Shown one piece after another: positions 11,110-22,073 of a DNA stretch of 64,000 nucleotides. Origin of the DNA: Irpex lacteus (taxonomy: Eukaryota > Basidiomycota > Agaricomycetes > Polyporales > Irpicaceae); contig MQVO02000025.1 of the NCBI GenBank assembly GCA_001986395.2, positions 407,981 through 471,980 of the forward strand, read 5' to 3'. The position numbers were made by a program, and so were the translations under genes. Under the pieces are notes generated by a model. That model made no database searches. It was not told where the DNA came from and worked only from the letters and a program-made list of their open reading frames with translations. Numbering within the stretch: position 1 is the first letter of the stretch; each line of letters starts with the position of its first letter.

Positions 11110-13789
11110 CTATCCGGAGCCCTTTTCCAGTCGATTGAGAGCCTCCCAGCAGATAATATTGCGGTCAGGAACATTGTGGGACCGAAGCGGAATGGTCATC
11201 GATGTTATTGATCGAGGAGCCGTAGATAGCACCTCTATGAGGAGCTTACTCGCGCGTTGCCACTGACTTGGCGCAGGACTTCCAGTGAGGTCTGGGAAGA
11301 CGTTTGTGCAAAGTTTGTGAAGGCTATCGCACACACCTAGACCCAGTATGCCTGCAATATCTTGGTAATCTGTACGGAAATGAAGATTTTCAGCTAATCT
11401 TAGTTACTCAGTGAATGTGAGACTAACCGTGTGAAATGGGAACAATGTGAGAAAGATCCAGCACGACATCATGCAAGGTTTCATACGAATTTCGGATGAG
11501 CTTGCCTAGAGCTTGCAGTTCATCGATAGTATGACATCGGGTCTCTATGGATCGTAGTGAACCAAAATAGAGTGTCTCGAGCGATGTATTTAGGACCTGA
11601 TCGACTGTCACAGCCATATCAACCTTCGTTGGAGGATATGCTTCTAATGACAGTTCTTCTACCCGTAAGTATCTTGGACGAAGTAGCGTTGGATCCATGT
11701 GAGAACTGGTGTTGATAGCCGTCGGATTACGCATCCGAAGCATCCGAAGGGACGAGAATAATCCCAATATGGATGATAATTGGCTTGCAAAGTGTCCTCC
11801 AAAGCGAACATGGTTCATAGACAGCGTATCGAGCTCCACTCGTGGAAGTTGGAGTGTTTTGGGTTCAATATCACTGGCATCGGATGCATAGTTGGAAATG
11901 TCCACACATGCCAGTTCAAGTATGCTTGCATTGGGTAACTTTGCGAGGATATCCGAGAGCATACGAGCCGAGACGACCGCCCTCGAGTTGCTTTGTTCAT
12001 TTCCTATAAGGCACAACCTATGGACCCACCGACAGAAGTAAGGAGTGCTTTCCGAGTTGGTTATGAATGAGATAAACGCCTGTAGGCATCGTTGAGGATC
12101 TGAGCTACCGCGCAGAGGTTGCAGGAAACGAAAGAGGTATGGTCCGTAGGGCGCATACCATGAACGGCAAACAAGAGAACAGTTCTTTAGGGCTGCAATA
12201 TCACCAACTAGACACTTAGCAATGGTGCCGGGTATCTCCTGTGGAAGAATGGGCAACTTGAGTACTTCAGCGGGCGAGGCTGATAGTGTCCCAACTTTGT
12301 GTGATCGTGAGCCATGTCAGTATATTGACACTACATACTTAGCGCTACGATTCGTGCTCACCCCCGTCGTCAACAAAAATCTTGGGTGAAACAGACCGTA
12401 GTATTTCAGAAAAGGTCGTCGGCCACCGAGTGTCCTGTGAAGGATTGGAACATTGTCATGAAGTTAAGCAGATTAAATCGCCCATACATACCAGCTCAAA
12501 GTTGTCCAGGTCGGTATAGCTTGCTATAGCTGCGTTGGCTTCTGAAAACTGAACAACATATGAGACCGCCTATCCAATGTCTGCATGATGACGACGTACC
12601 TCGAGAATGTAGTCCAAAATAACATCCAGCGGGTTGAGGGGCTGGCGTTCAAATACGTCAGATCTCATTTGTATGATGCTCGGTTTAACATTTACCTTGG
12701 CGGGAACCGATTCTGCTTGGATGTCGACATCATCGACAGATGGCGACCTCCTAGCGAGTAAAGCTCCTTTGTCCCTCGAACCATCTGAGTCCGGAAGCGT
12801 AGGGGCACCCGCCCCAGCGACAATTTGTTCAAGGAATAGGAACTTGCGCTTGATCTTGTAGTAATTCAGAAAGACACATTGATCTCGAGGCATGGTCTCG
12901 TACGCCGGCATTGCGGAATGGATCTCGCGTTTGTTTGTACCTTTTGGACTCAGCAGGGTCTCCCAATGCGTGCGGGTTATTGAGCTACTCATACGAATGG
13001 ATGGTCCGCTTCGCTGATGGATTGAAGAGAGCCGTCCTCGATGAGCTGCATAGCCGGCACCAATGTTGAACAGAGGACCGAGTTGCCCATTCAACGTCAC
13101 CTCGCGAGTGTGAGCACTCTCGTCTGTGAGCGCGGCCACTGTCCAACATGAGGTTTTGACGAAACCTCGAACAACAACAATGTCCTCTCGCTCGCAATCG
13201 ATACCCCGCGTCTCCGTCGCGAACTGATACCAACTCTCATGATGGGCCTTCATATATTTCATCAAGTGTTTTTGCTGTAATCGGAGGTCGGTCTTCGTCG
13301 CATCGTCCCAGAGCATCAGAATCGCGCCCTGCTTGTCGCTACATTCAAATCGATAGGAAATCCCCATCCCGCTACCGGAGACGGGATCATTTCTATGTCG
13401 ATTGTGAATCAGTCTACCGGTACGGACACAGGAAACATATCAATAGTGCCATACCCTGCGATTTCCGCCCTGGTTTGGTGATGCTTGATACTCGAGTTAG
13501 ATTGGGGGCCAGGTTGGAGAAAAGAGGTCTTCGTCTCGATGGATTCGACGTCCCATACCAGGGGTGCAAAGTTTGGGGGAGTCTTGCCTGCGTTGAGCTC
13601 GTGCTCTCTCTCGTGGGCGATATTAAACAGTGGGTGGAAAGCGCCATCCGAATCGATATAACCCACGTCCCCGATTTCGATTCCTCGCTCACGCCCACCC
13701 GGCCCTTTCGTATGTTCAGGCCACCAGAGAGGATGCCCGTATGCAAGCTTCTGGAGCTCCTCGGCGTACACCTTCGCGGCTTCGCCCAT
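11110..13789 (-). CDS. Fusion of an agaricomycete-specific region with an F-box protein
   Basis: Six exons in transcript order, 13455-13789, 12600-13392, 12492-12548, 12362-12434, 11428-12279 and 11110-11369, join in one frame (2370 nt, 789 aa). The first 420 residues (MGEAAKVYAEELQKLAYGHP..., FNIAHEREHELNAGKTPPNF, VVRGFVKTSCWTVAALT, NPLDVILDYILEFSEAN) resemble an unnamed family common in mushroom fungi. Residues from about 425 start an F-box domain: LKLPILPQEIPGTIAKCLVG then NCSLVCRSWY; such domains recruit substrates to SCF ubiquitin ligases. An LRR-like region follows. The F-box half has no ATG of its own in frame, and the linking intron 12280-12361 keeps phase, which supports a fusion. 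The frame ends at TAG 11110-11112, but family-like sequence continues one base out of frame to 10937. The true start may lie in an upstream exon. Confidence 0.65.
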
Positions 13790-14821
13790 TACAGGGTACC
13801 TATGGGGGTGAAAAGGCGCTTGGGTATGTGGGTGAGGGAGGGGGGTATGGTAGTCCGCGTGTACGAACACCTTTATCAGGATCCATCATGCGTGTGCAGC
13901 AGAAATGACCATGATTGTTATGCCTCAGTGCATTGCATGGAAGATAGTGTCTGTACTGAACAACCAATGGCCAATGTTTGTAATAGGAGAGCGTTCATTT
14001 AGGACGCTTCACCCAGCCGTTATGACTTAGCGAAGCGCAGACCCAGTACGCGACAGTCACGGAAATGAAGGACTGGACCTTACTTACGACAGCATGTATG
14101 TTCATAGAGTGTATGGTGTATATGATTTCGAAGGTCATGCATTCTAAGAAGTACCACGGATGGACGGAGGCACTGTGTATGGGGAAATGGAAGCATCAAA
14201 CGATTGCACCCGCGCAATGAGAGTCATCCGAGTACTCACCCTGAGACATGCATACGTAGAGATATGAACGATTTGTGAGCCGGAGCATCGAATACTAGTT
14301 CGTATCATACACTATCAACGTAAGTTCAAAATTCCTGCTGGATTTTGGTCTTAAGATCATCCTCGTCCTGTTGCTGGTGGTGTGCATGACGCGACATCGC
14401 AAACGTCCACGGGTCTTTCATTTATCAGACAATAGGATGTAAGTAGCTTGATTTGTTCCACCAAACCCTATAACTCACGTCAGGGATCCTAGAGTTTGAC
14501 TAGAAGGATCCTATCGACTTCATCCGGAACGCGAACATGAGCCATCTGTTTATTCGTGAGATCATGTATCGGTTCGTTACATCAACGAGAGCTCTCACCT
14601 TGTCAGCCGTATTGTTTTGAAAGACTTCTCGAGCCCACTTGATCCATCCACTTCGACGAGGTTGGGACAGATCGACTAGTAGATGTTTACGCCGCCTACT
14701 TTCGGAACGCAGCGAATTCTGCGCACGAAAATTTCGCTCGAGTTCGTTGATTGGTAGAACATATCCACTTACAGAAATCGTAAATGTCCTCGCTCCAGAT
14801 GTATTCTGTTACGGCGATCGT
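13790..14821. other. Region without a recognised gene
   Basis: About 1 kb upstream of the fusion gene and left of the candidate element. Only short open frames without plausible splice partners. A possible upstream exon of the fusion gene (acceptor CCCATAG just before TACCCTGTAATGGG) could not be connected in phase. Confidence 0.4.
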
Positions 14822-14880
14822 GACCGCGGGGGTCGAACCTATGGAATGAAGCAAAATAGACGTGTTCTACCCCCGCGGTC
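14822..14880. repeat. 12-bp inverted repeat with 35-nt spacer at the left edge
   Basis: GACCGCGGGGGT (14822-14833) and its exact reverse complement ACCCCCGCGGTC (14869-14880). The left arm overlaps the tRNA-like 16-mer. It could be a recombinase binding site or a hairpin. Confidence 0.8.
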
Positions 14881-14905
14881 CCTAGGACAGGTCGAACACG
14901 CGTCC

Positions 14906-15305
14906 GGAAAAAGTCACCAACGCTCTCCGTTGTGCGTTCCTGGTACGGGCAATATTATAATGACATCGCGGCCCGCCCCCCCGTGTTCACACAACCAATC
15001 AACTCGCGCTTCGACACCTCGTCCAATACCTCCCACGACGACGACGACGTGTTCTGGCCGTCAAGTCAAATCGTCACTGTGAGACGAAAAAGTCAGCTCT
15101 CCGTTATGTGTTCCTGGTACGGGCGTTCTCGTAATTAATGTTCGGGTACTTATTCTCGTTGCCGCCCGTGCTCCCACCGTCTCCCCACCTTTGCCCCACG
15201 TCCACACAACCTTGAGTCTCCCATTGCCAGCAATCAACAACGACAAGCTCGAGCTTCAACGCGACCACGTTCAACACCTCGTCCAACACCTCACACGACG
15301 ACGAC
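14906..15305. repeat. Imperfect direct duplication upstream of the recombinase gene
   Basis: Copy 1 about 14906-15048 and copy 2 about 15086-15305. Both start with AAAAAGTC, share CTCTCCGTTrTGyGTTCCTGG and TACGGGC, then CACACAACC, and end in ACACCTCGTCCAAyACCTC followed by a run of CGA triplets. Copy 2 carries extra sequence in the middle. Confidence 0.75.
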
Positions 15306-15807
15306 AACGGCGCCGCGCACGCACACCGCATGCAGCAGTCGTCGACCCGCTACATCTCGCAGCCGGGTGCGTACCCACTTTTGGCGAAATTCCGCTCAAA
15401 GAGGCATTTCAGGATCGATGGCCCCGTCCTTTGGTTCGTCATCGATGCGCCCGCCCCTCCGTACGTCGTTTCTCGTTCTTCCCGTGTCATGCCGTGTCAC
15501 AAGCCTGACATCCCCATTCAATTGCCGACAGCAGCCCGTACCCTCGTCCATTGTCGCGACGGCAGCGACTCAATGTTTGCGCACGTGCCACTCGATGACA
15601 GGTCTTTTTCTTAGCTAGACGTCGGTCACCCATATCCCCGACAACGCCACTCGCTGACATGTCTTGCAACATATTGCTCCTTGGCCCACAATGCCGAGCT
15701 CGGCCCCGCCTGTCGCTGCACGCCCCGCCGTCCTCGAACCAGAGGAGCGCTTCGTCATTCGATGTATGCGCGGCCAATCGCCTCCGTCATCGTCCCTCCC
15801 CCGTCTG

Positions 15808-15815
15808 TATAAAAG
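15808..15815 (+). promoter_or_regulatory. TATA box of the recombinase gene
   Basis: TATAAAAG, 73 nt upstream of the ATG at 15888; good match and spacing for a fungal core promoter. Confidence 0.6.
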
Positions 15816-15887
15816 GGCTCACATCATTGCCTCCCACCATCGTGTCCGCCCTCTTCTCTCACAGTCACTCATCCCTTGATATCGACC

Positions 15888-18800
15888 ATGGCCTCTGCTT
15901 CCCGGGTACCTCCCGTCAATCAGCCCGCGTCCAACTCGAGACGTGTCGGAGGTGGTTTTTGTATGTTTCCGCCGTCTCTCCAGGTCGTCGCCATGCTCAC
16001 ACTCTATCAGTTCACGACGCCGCATACAACCCCACGCAGATGCAGGCTCAGCCCATTGGTGACGACGAGCTCCGCCCTCCTGGTTCGTACCTTTAATCCA
16101 AAGAGCGCTGCCGTCGCTTACACCCCACACAGATCGTTCCGCTGTGGATGACATCCATGGCACCACTCCTCAACCTTGGCGTGCAAACTATGAGATCGAC
16201 GAGATGACGTACGAGCACCTGGACAAGTCCAAGTCCGCCAGAACGTTGGCACGCTACGAAAAATCAGAAATGGACAGAATCCTCCGCGAAGCACAACAAG
16301 AAGCGACCATCCTTGCTGCACCCCCCGAGAATCCCCACGTCGAGCGCAAGGTCAAGGCTCTTTGCCGCGACTGGGCCACTTATGCAGAAGTATTCGAACC
16401 GGGGCGAGTGCAAAAATACCAGGTCGGCTACAAGAGCCTCTGGTTCAGCGACTTTATCATGAGATTCGCCGTCGTCTTCCTCGTCATGCGAGTGAGTGTC
16501 AATCTTGCTTGCACACCGCATCGGACGCTAACCGTCTCTTCAGCTCAAGATCAACAAGGGTCGCGCCGGCGGTCGCATCAAGGCAGTCACACTCTTCAAC
16601 TGGGCGAGCACTCTCATTAAATGCATCATTCGCTACTCTCGTGGCCCCGATGGGACCCCCAACGGCAACCATGTGCTCTTGGATCTCAATCTTCATACCG
16701 CGATACGGATTTCTGTCAAGTCTTGTGAGCCGTTTCTCCTACTCATCCCCTTGTCGAGCTCACGCTGTCGTCCGTAGCGATCAAGATGTATAACCTTGAT
16801 CGATATCAGAACAACAAGCTCTACTACGGAAGATGGGAGGTTCTTTTGATCCTCGCGTGGCTTCTCAGCTCGTCCCAGAACGGCTCGCGGAATGAGCGGC
16901 TCGTTAAAATGCAGACCGCTTGCCTCGTCATCATCTGTTTCTATATCGTCACCCGCCCTGGATCTCTCGCCCCTTCCTGCGACGAGTTTCTCCAACGCAG
17001 ACTGGTGAGCCGTCTTTCATATTCTCCGTCGTGTGGCTTGCTGAATAAATTCACGCTCAGCTATTGCTCCTTGGGGACGTGAAAATCTATCTGCTCAATG
17101 GTATTTGGCAGTGTCGTGTGGCTATCACCATTCGCAGCTGGAAGGTCGGTCCCACTGTCATGACACTTTCTGTACGCAGCCGCCTCACCATCAGTCTTCT
17201 AGGGTCAGAGCGAAAGGCTGACGGCAACCCAACGGGTGTATCACCTCGACGCCGTTACCAAAGCGCACAATGTTATCCTGGACCCGACCGTCTGGATTGT
17301 CACGTATATGCTCTGCCGTGGGGCCTTTGGACCACAATACAAGGTATGCTGCTTCCTCACTCCTTGCTGTCACGATGCTTACCTCGTTGCAGACTCTAAA
17401 GGACCTCGAGGGTGCAAAGCAAGCCGTGCTGGAGGTCGTTCCCGAGAAGCGCGACGAAACCGTTGTGAGTAACCGCCTCCAAGTCCACAAACCGCCGCTA
17501 ACCTCGGATTCCACACGTTTAGCTTTCTTGCTATCACGGAAGGTGGTCACGACCTCGTCCCTGGAAAGGCGGCAACCGTTCAGAACATCTCCCAGACGTT
17601 CCGGCACGCCACCATTGCAGCTGGATTGCCCGCCGGATCTATATATGCGCTTCGCAGGGATGGCGGCAACGACGTAAGCATGGACGTTACGTTTGCGGAC
17701 TTGCTGTGAGCTGACATTAATGACCACAGTTCTCCCTCAAAGCCGGTGCCGTCGTCGCTGCTCTCTCCCTCGGGCACAATAATCCCGGGAGCGACAATAT
17801 CGCTGGTGGAACCCGCACGTCAACGTTCCATCAACACTACTCCAGGGTAACCGCCGACATGCCATACACCGATCTCCGATTGGGCGAAACACAGGAAAAG
17901 ACTGACCAGATGACCATGGTAAGCGTCGCAGTGTACCTCGCTGCCCTTGTATGCATTGACTGAATCTCGGTTCGATTGTTGCCAGCGTCGACTGCATATG
18001 TTGGATTTTATGCGCAAGGCAATTGACGCATGGATCAACATGAAGGCCTCCTCACTTGTGCCCCTCGATATGGAGATCGCCCCAGAAATCGACATGAACG
18101 AAGTCAACAAGTCGTTCCTCTCGAATTCAAATCTGACCGACCACAGTAAAGTACTCATATGGGTAAGTCATGGCACGCATACATGAGCACTGATACTAAC
18201 GGGCATCTAAAGACAAACCAGCGAGTTTCCGACTCCCGAAAGGAAGTCAGGAATCGCTGGGCAAACTACATGGCATGTTTTCCCGCCGAAGCCAAAACAT
18301 TTCATCATGACAGCACCCACGCTACTCCCACCATCAGCAAACTGCTCGACAAGTTTCCGAGGCGTTTTGCCTCTCCCCAGGAAACGTATGAAGTAAGTGG
18401 GCCCCTACCTCTCCTCTTCTAGAGGCTAACCCTTCATCGTTGTAGTGCGAGCAAGCCCTTCGTGATGCCATAGAACGCGACGAAAATATCCGCAAAGCTG
18501 TCACAAAGCCAGTGCGTCAGGCGCAGAAGAAGGGGGTCACCGCCCGTGCGTTCGACGACAACCGTCCCGAAAATACCTTTGACAACCGTAACGACGCCGG
18601 CGAGAGTCTCACGGCAGAGAGCACGAGGATGCTCACAGAGGCAGTCGCTCGGCAAAGGCGGCCACCAGCCTCTGTTGACAGTCGCGGCGTGCACCCGTCG
18701 GAGATACTGAGGTCTGCGGGTTCTGGCCATGCCGCCGTTCGTGCGACGATCACGGTCGAGCAGCCCCCAGTGGCAGGTCAGTTCACTCTGAATCACCGAT

Positions 18801-20384
18801 GCACAGACCCTACTCACCTCAAGCCACAGGTCCATCGAGCGTGGTGGCTGGTGGCTCGGGCAACCTTGAGCCGCCCAGTCCTTTCGACGACCCTTACCGT
18901 GACATGGATCTGACTGATGACCCGGAGCCATCGCCCGCTCCGTGGGATCGCCCCGACGACAGGAATGCCTGGGATGCATGGAGGAGAACCATAGCGACGG
19001 CGCGGACACGCATGGAAGACAGAGCAGGCTCCCTCGCCGACGAATACCAGCTCGCCCAAAGTACAACCTTGGCATCCGAAATGATCGACGCCGAGAAGGC
19101 CCTTCGCGAGAGAGAGCAAGAGCTCATGCCTCCTGGTAACGAGAATGCACACTTGCTCGCTATGCAGAGCGAAGCTGGTGTGCCGCCCCGTCCCCGAGAT
19201 ACTGACTTAGAAGACGAGGCTGAGTCGGAGGAAGACGCATTGAACCTTGCGTCCGATGCTGGAACGATGACTCTTGTGTCGACGCAGGAGACCCCGGCGA
19301 CAGCAGAAACCGCCGCCTTGATAATCGAGACTTACACGGTGGCTGACGACAAGGAAGAGCCGGAGGTTCTTGGGGTGCCGTGCCCCCACCTCCGTGCCGT
19401 GCTTGCTGCAGATATTGTCGACCCGGTGGAGAAGAACCGGGTGATCGAGGAGGGCTTCGAGGTGCGTTTCCGTCTGTGGTATTGTCTTTGCGATTCTGAC
19501 GTGTGCCGTAGAAAAATGGCAGGAAGTGCCCCCTGTGTCGCAAGTTCATTCACAACGGTGATGCGGACCGTGTTTGGCCAGATCGTGGAAAGCTCGAGTA
19601 CCATATGTGAGTCAAATGTCTGCTCCGTCGACGTACCTCCCTCCCTCATGTCGTTTTCTTCTGTCATGTACAGGCGAGTTCATACGGCTTGGCACGACTT
19701 GCCGGTGGAGATGATGTCCCCGGACTGCCGGACATGGACGTGTCCGTCCTGTTCAGCGACGTAAGTCTCGTCTGCCTTTGGTTGAAATCGGGCTACTTAC
19801 GACGGTGATCTGCAGAGCAACCTCTGTGCAGGCCATACAGAGTCACTGCGTGAACAAGTGCCGGAACAAGATGGTATACTTGGCTATGCAGGCGGAGCAC
19901 AACGCACAAATCAGCCACCAAGGTCAAGAGCGCCGTCGTGAGAACAAAGTGCGCGAGATGGAGGTTGTAGACGGTTAGTGCCCCTGTTATCCCTACTATG
20001 GGAAACACTAAGTTCTTCTCGCAGAACGGAAGTTTGAGTCTGATGGTGAGTTGCTGTGGCGCAAGGGTTTCACTGAGATGGGTCATAGACCTAACACTCC
20101 CGCTACAGGTAACAACGATATCGCATTAGCTATGCGAAATGTAATACTGGATATCCGCAACTGGAACATCCATCAAATGGTCGATCAAGCTATCGCTGTA
20201 AGTACCTTCATCCGATCCCGTTGTTAGAGATACTGGCGGTCGTTAATCATCTTCCTCGTAGGCTGGACGGCTTCCTGAGAGCCACAGAGTTTCGAAGACG
20301 AGGGCGTTGGAAATCATGCAAGACTTTTCGCAGCGTTCTTGGGAGTGTCCCGAGTTTTACTTTGTACCTATCAAGCTCGCGTAG
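15888..20384 (+). CDS. Tyrosine recombinase-like protein with C-terminal zinc-binding region
   Basis: Twenty exons with canonical sites: 15888-15960, 16011-16082, 16133-16491, 16544-16724, 16778-17004, 17061-17144, 17203-17343, 17393-17464, 17523-17673, 17730-17918, 17986-18162, 18213-18392, 18446-18776, 18830-19461, 19512-19606, 19674-19760, 19816-19973, 20025-20045, 20109-20197, 20262-20384. About 1146 residues. Residues ~130-230 resemble a core-binding domain. Catalytic landmarks in order: the Arg of YIVTRPGSLAP (box I), IYALRRDGG (box II, Tyr replacing the usual His), SLGHNN (third box), and the candidate nucleophile in FHQHYSR. A CPLCRKF...H and CPSC cluster near residue 900 may bind zinc. 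The phases agree everywhere except at the 17465-17522 intron, where one extra base breaks the frame. Crypton-type elements are the nearest known analogue; assignment to a named family is not secure. Confidence 0.65.
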
Positions 20385-20723
20385 TTGATGTATGCGGAAA
20401 TCGAACGAGCAATAATGATATATTTATATCCAGTGTATGGCGTGTAATACCAGCACTTGGAACACTTTTTCGGGATCAGACTTGCATGTCGTAGCGCAGA
20501 TTAACACTGTCCTGCAAGGGGTATATACACAGACGGATAATGTACAAAATCGAGGCATATACTTGTTACACTGACGGAAAAGACATATTATCCACAGAAA
20601 GACTCAGAACATTTGTCCAAGGGGAGCGTAATGCGATCAGCCAGAACCATCGGATGTTCAAGGACAGCGGACGAGAAAGGGTCAAGCAGAGCACAGCAAT
20701 TACAGAGCACCAGGTAGAATCGA
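20385..20723. other. Convergent spacer inside the candidate element
   Basis: AT-rich 3' regions of the recombinase gene (+) and the accessory gene (-). No gene seen. Confidence 0.5.
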
Positions 20724-21460
20724 TCAGAAGGTATAGCCAGAGCCCGTTGGATCAAGGAAGAGAGTACGATTTTGAGCCCTGGCTTGAGGTGTCGACGTCG
20801 TCTTGTTGCGGGATCCACTGGCAGAAGCAGGAGTAGCGGTCGGCCTTGGGGCTGGCCTAGCCACCGGACGAGAGGAACCGGAAGAGACGGGACCGTCGAA
20901 GTCGAGAACAATCTGCAGATGGTTCAAATTGGTTGTACTCTCTTTGTATGTGGCGTACCTACCGGCGCATGGCTTGAACCACTGGCAGCCGAACTACCTT
21001 CGGCTGGGAAGGCAATAGGTGAGTATATGCGCGAGCATACTACGAAATTACGAAATGGTAACGTACGACGCCCCGGAATGCTGGTGGTGTCAAAGAAGCC
21101 ACTATCGTCGGCCGAAGAGACTTCCATTCCGCTTACGATAGCGTTGTCTTTCTCTGTGAGACATAATTATGATAATTAGTAGTTACACCGGCTGGTCGAA
21201 TGTATGCAGAGGTATGCATTACCTGTAACCAAAGTCTGCCCTTCTACCTCCGTGATTCTTTCCACAATAGCCTCCACCGAGTCGAAGATGATGTTCTTGA
21301 GTATCTCGGGTACTATGTGCGATAGCTGAAGGCAATAGAGGTTAGTAGGACGTTAGTACTCACAATCCTCTGCTGTCGTCGTTATAGTTATCGCTTTCGC
21401 CTTTCCTTTCGACTTCTTCGACTGAGGCCTTTGAGGAGAGTCTCCGCGGCGTTTGGGCAT
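20724..21460 (-). CDS. Accessory gene beside the recombinase, unknown
   Basis: Five exons in transcript order, 21364-21460, 21223-21312, 21067-21153, 20963-21003, 20724-20912, sum to 504 nt (167 aa) with every phase matching, so the model is solid although the protein is short. It starts MPKRRGDSPQRPQSKKSKGK, a strongly basic segment that could bind DNA or direct nuclear import. A helical-looking segment follows (EDLPEILKNIIFDSVEAIV), then a Ser/Pro/Arg-rich disordered tail ending FLDPTGSGYTF. It is convergent with the recombinase gene, and its start lies about 290 nt from the tRNA. No domain recognised. The pairing suggests a role with the recombinase, by position only. Confidence 0.65.
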
Positions 21461-21752
21461 GGTTGTGCTGAAGGTGCTTGGCGTTGCAATTGGATGGTCG
21501 GTCGAGCGAAAGTGAAAGCACAAGAGTGATCTCACTCAGCGAGAGCGCTGGCGTAAAGTAATTCGCGTGTGATGTCACACTTGCGGCGCGTGACAACTAT
21601 GTCACAGAGATGGTCAGCAACTAAGTTAGCGAGTTCTGGTGCGGCTCACAAAATCGCTGCAGCCCGGTATTTGTTTAATTCTTCCTAATGAATTGTGCCA
21701 CGAATCTCAATCGGAGGCAAAATCACGTCGAGAAAAGTGCAAAAAGTGTACT

Positions 21753-21871
21753 AGCCCACCGCGAGGGTCGAACTCGCAGCCTTCAGATCACGTGACCGTG
21801 GGAATGTCCGGATTAGGATATCTCCCGCCTTCGTAAAAGTCTGACGCTCTATCCGATTGAGCTAGGCGGGC
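21753..21871 (-). tRNA. tRNA-Lys(UUU) with a 45-nt intron
   Basis: The acceptor stem GCCCGCC pairs with GGTGGGC (one G-U). D arm GCTC/GAGC, anticodon stem TCAGA/TCTGA with loop CTTTTAA (anticodon TTT), and T arm GCGAG-TTCGACC-CTCGC are all intact. The intron (21789-21833) sits one base 3' of the anticodon, the canonical nuclear position. Exons: 21834-21871 and 21753-21788. The 3' end faces the recombinase element. Confidence 0.92.
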
Positions 21872-22008
21872 ATTATCTATGGGTAAATGTAGGTTACTAT
21901 ACTCCTGTGAGCATTCAATTGACGTCACCTATCATCCGCGCCACAATGCACCACGACTTGCACCACCTCCGACTACTCCTCCCATTCAGTCTCTACCGAC
22001 TAGATGCC

Positions 22009-22015
22009 TATAAAG
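22009..22015 (+). promoter_or_regulatory. TATA box
   Basis: TATAAAG, 59 nt before the ATG at 22074. Confidence 0.55.
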
Positions 22016-22073
22016 TACCCAGCTCGCTCGACCATGAAGATCATTATAACCTTCAATCCTAACCACCACCATC

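Larger units (their letters stand above)
14823..21773. mobile_element. Candidate tRNA-associated tyrosine-recombinase element
   Basis: Inference from four observations: (1) a tyrosine-recombinase gene fills 15.9-20.4 kb; (2) a second convergent gene sits at 20.7-21.5 kb; (3) an intron-containing tRNA-Lys gene, 3' end facing inward, closes the right side; (4) a 16-nt copy of the tRNA T-loop/3' region lies at 14823-14838 in the same orientation, 15 of 16 identical to 21758-21773. This is the topology left by tRNA-targeting integrases. The shared sequence includes the common B-box core, so chance is not excluded. Boundaries are therefore tentative. Confidence 0.35.

Noticed and set aside
12254..12256. 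TTG as start of an independent F-box gene
   Set aside because: No ATG exists in that frame, nuclear genes rarely start at TTG, and the upstream exon joins in phase.
14639..15082. 147-codon + strand frame at the left edge of the element
   Set aside because: No ATG-splice structure or family resemblance; overlaps the duplicated noncoding block.
15888..20384. Starship captain (DUF3435) assignment
   Set aside because: The motif wording around the catalytic residues differs, and Starships are known from Pezizomycotina; the general fold may still be shared.
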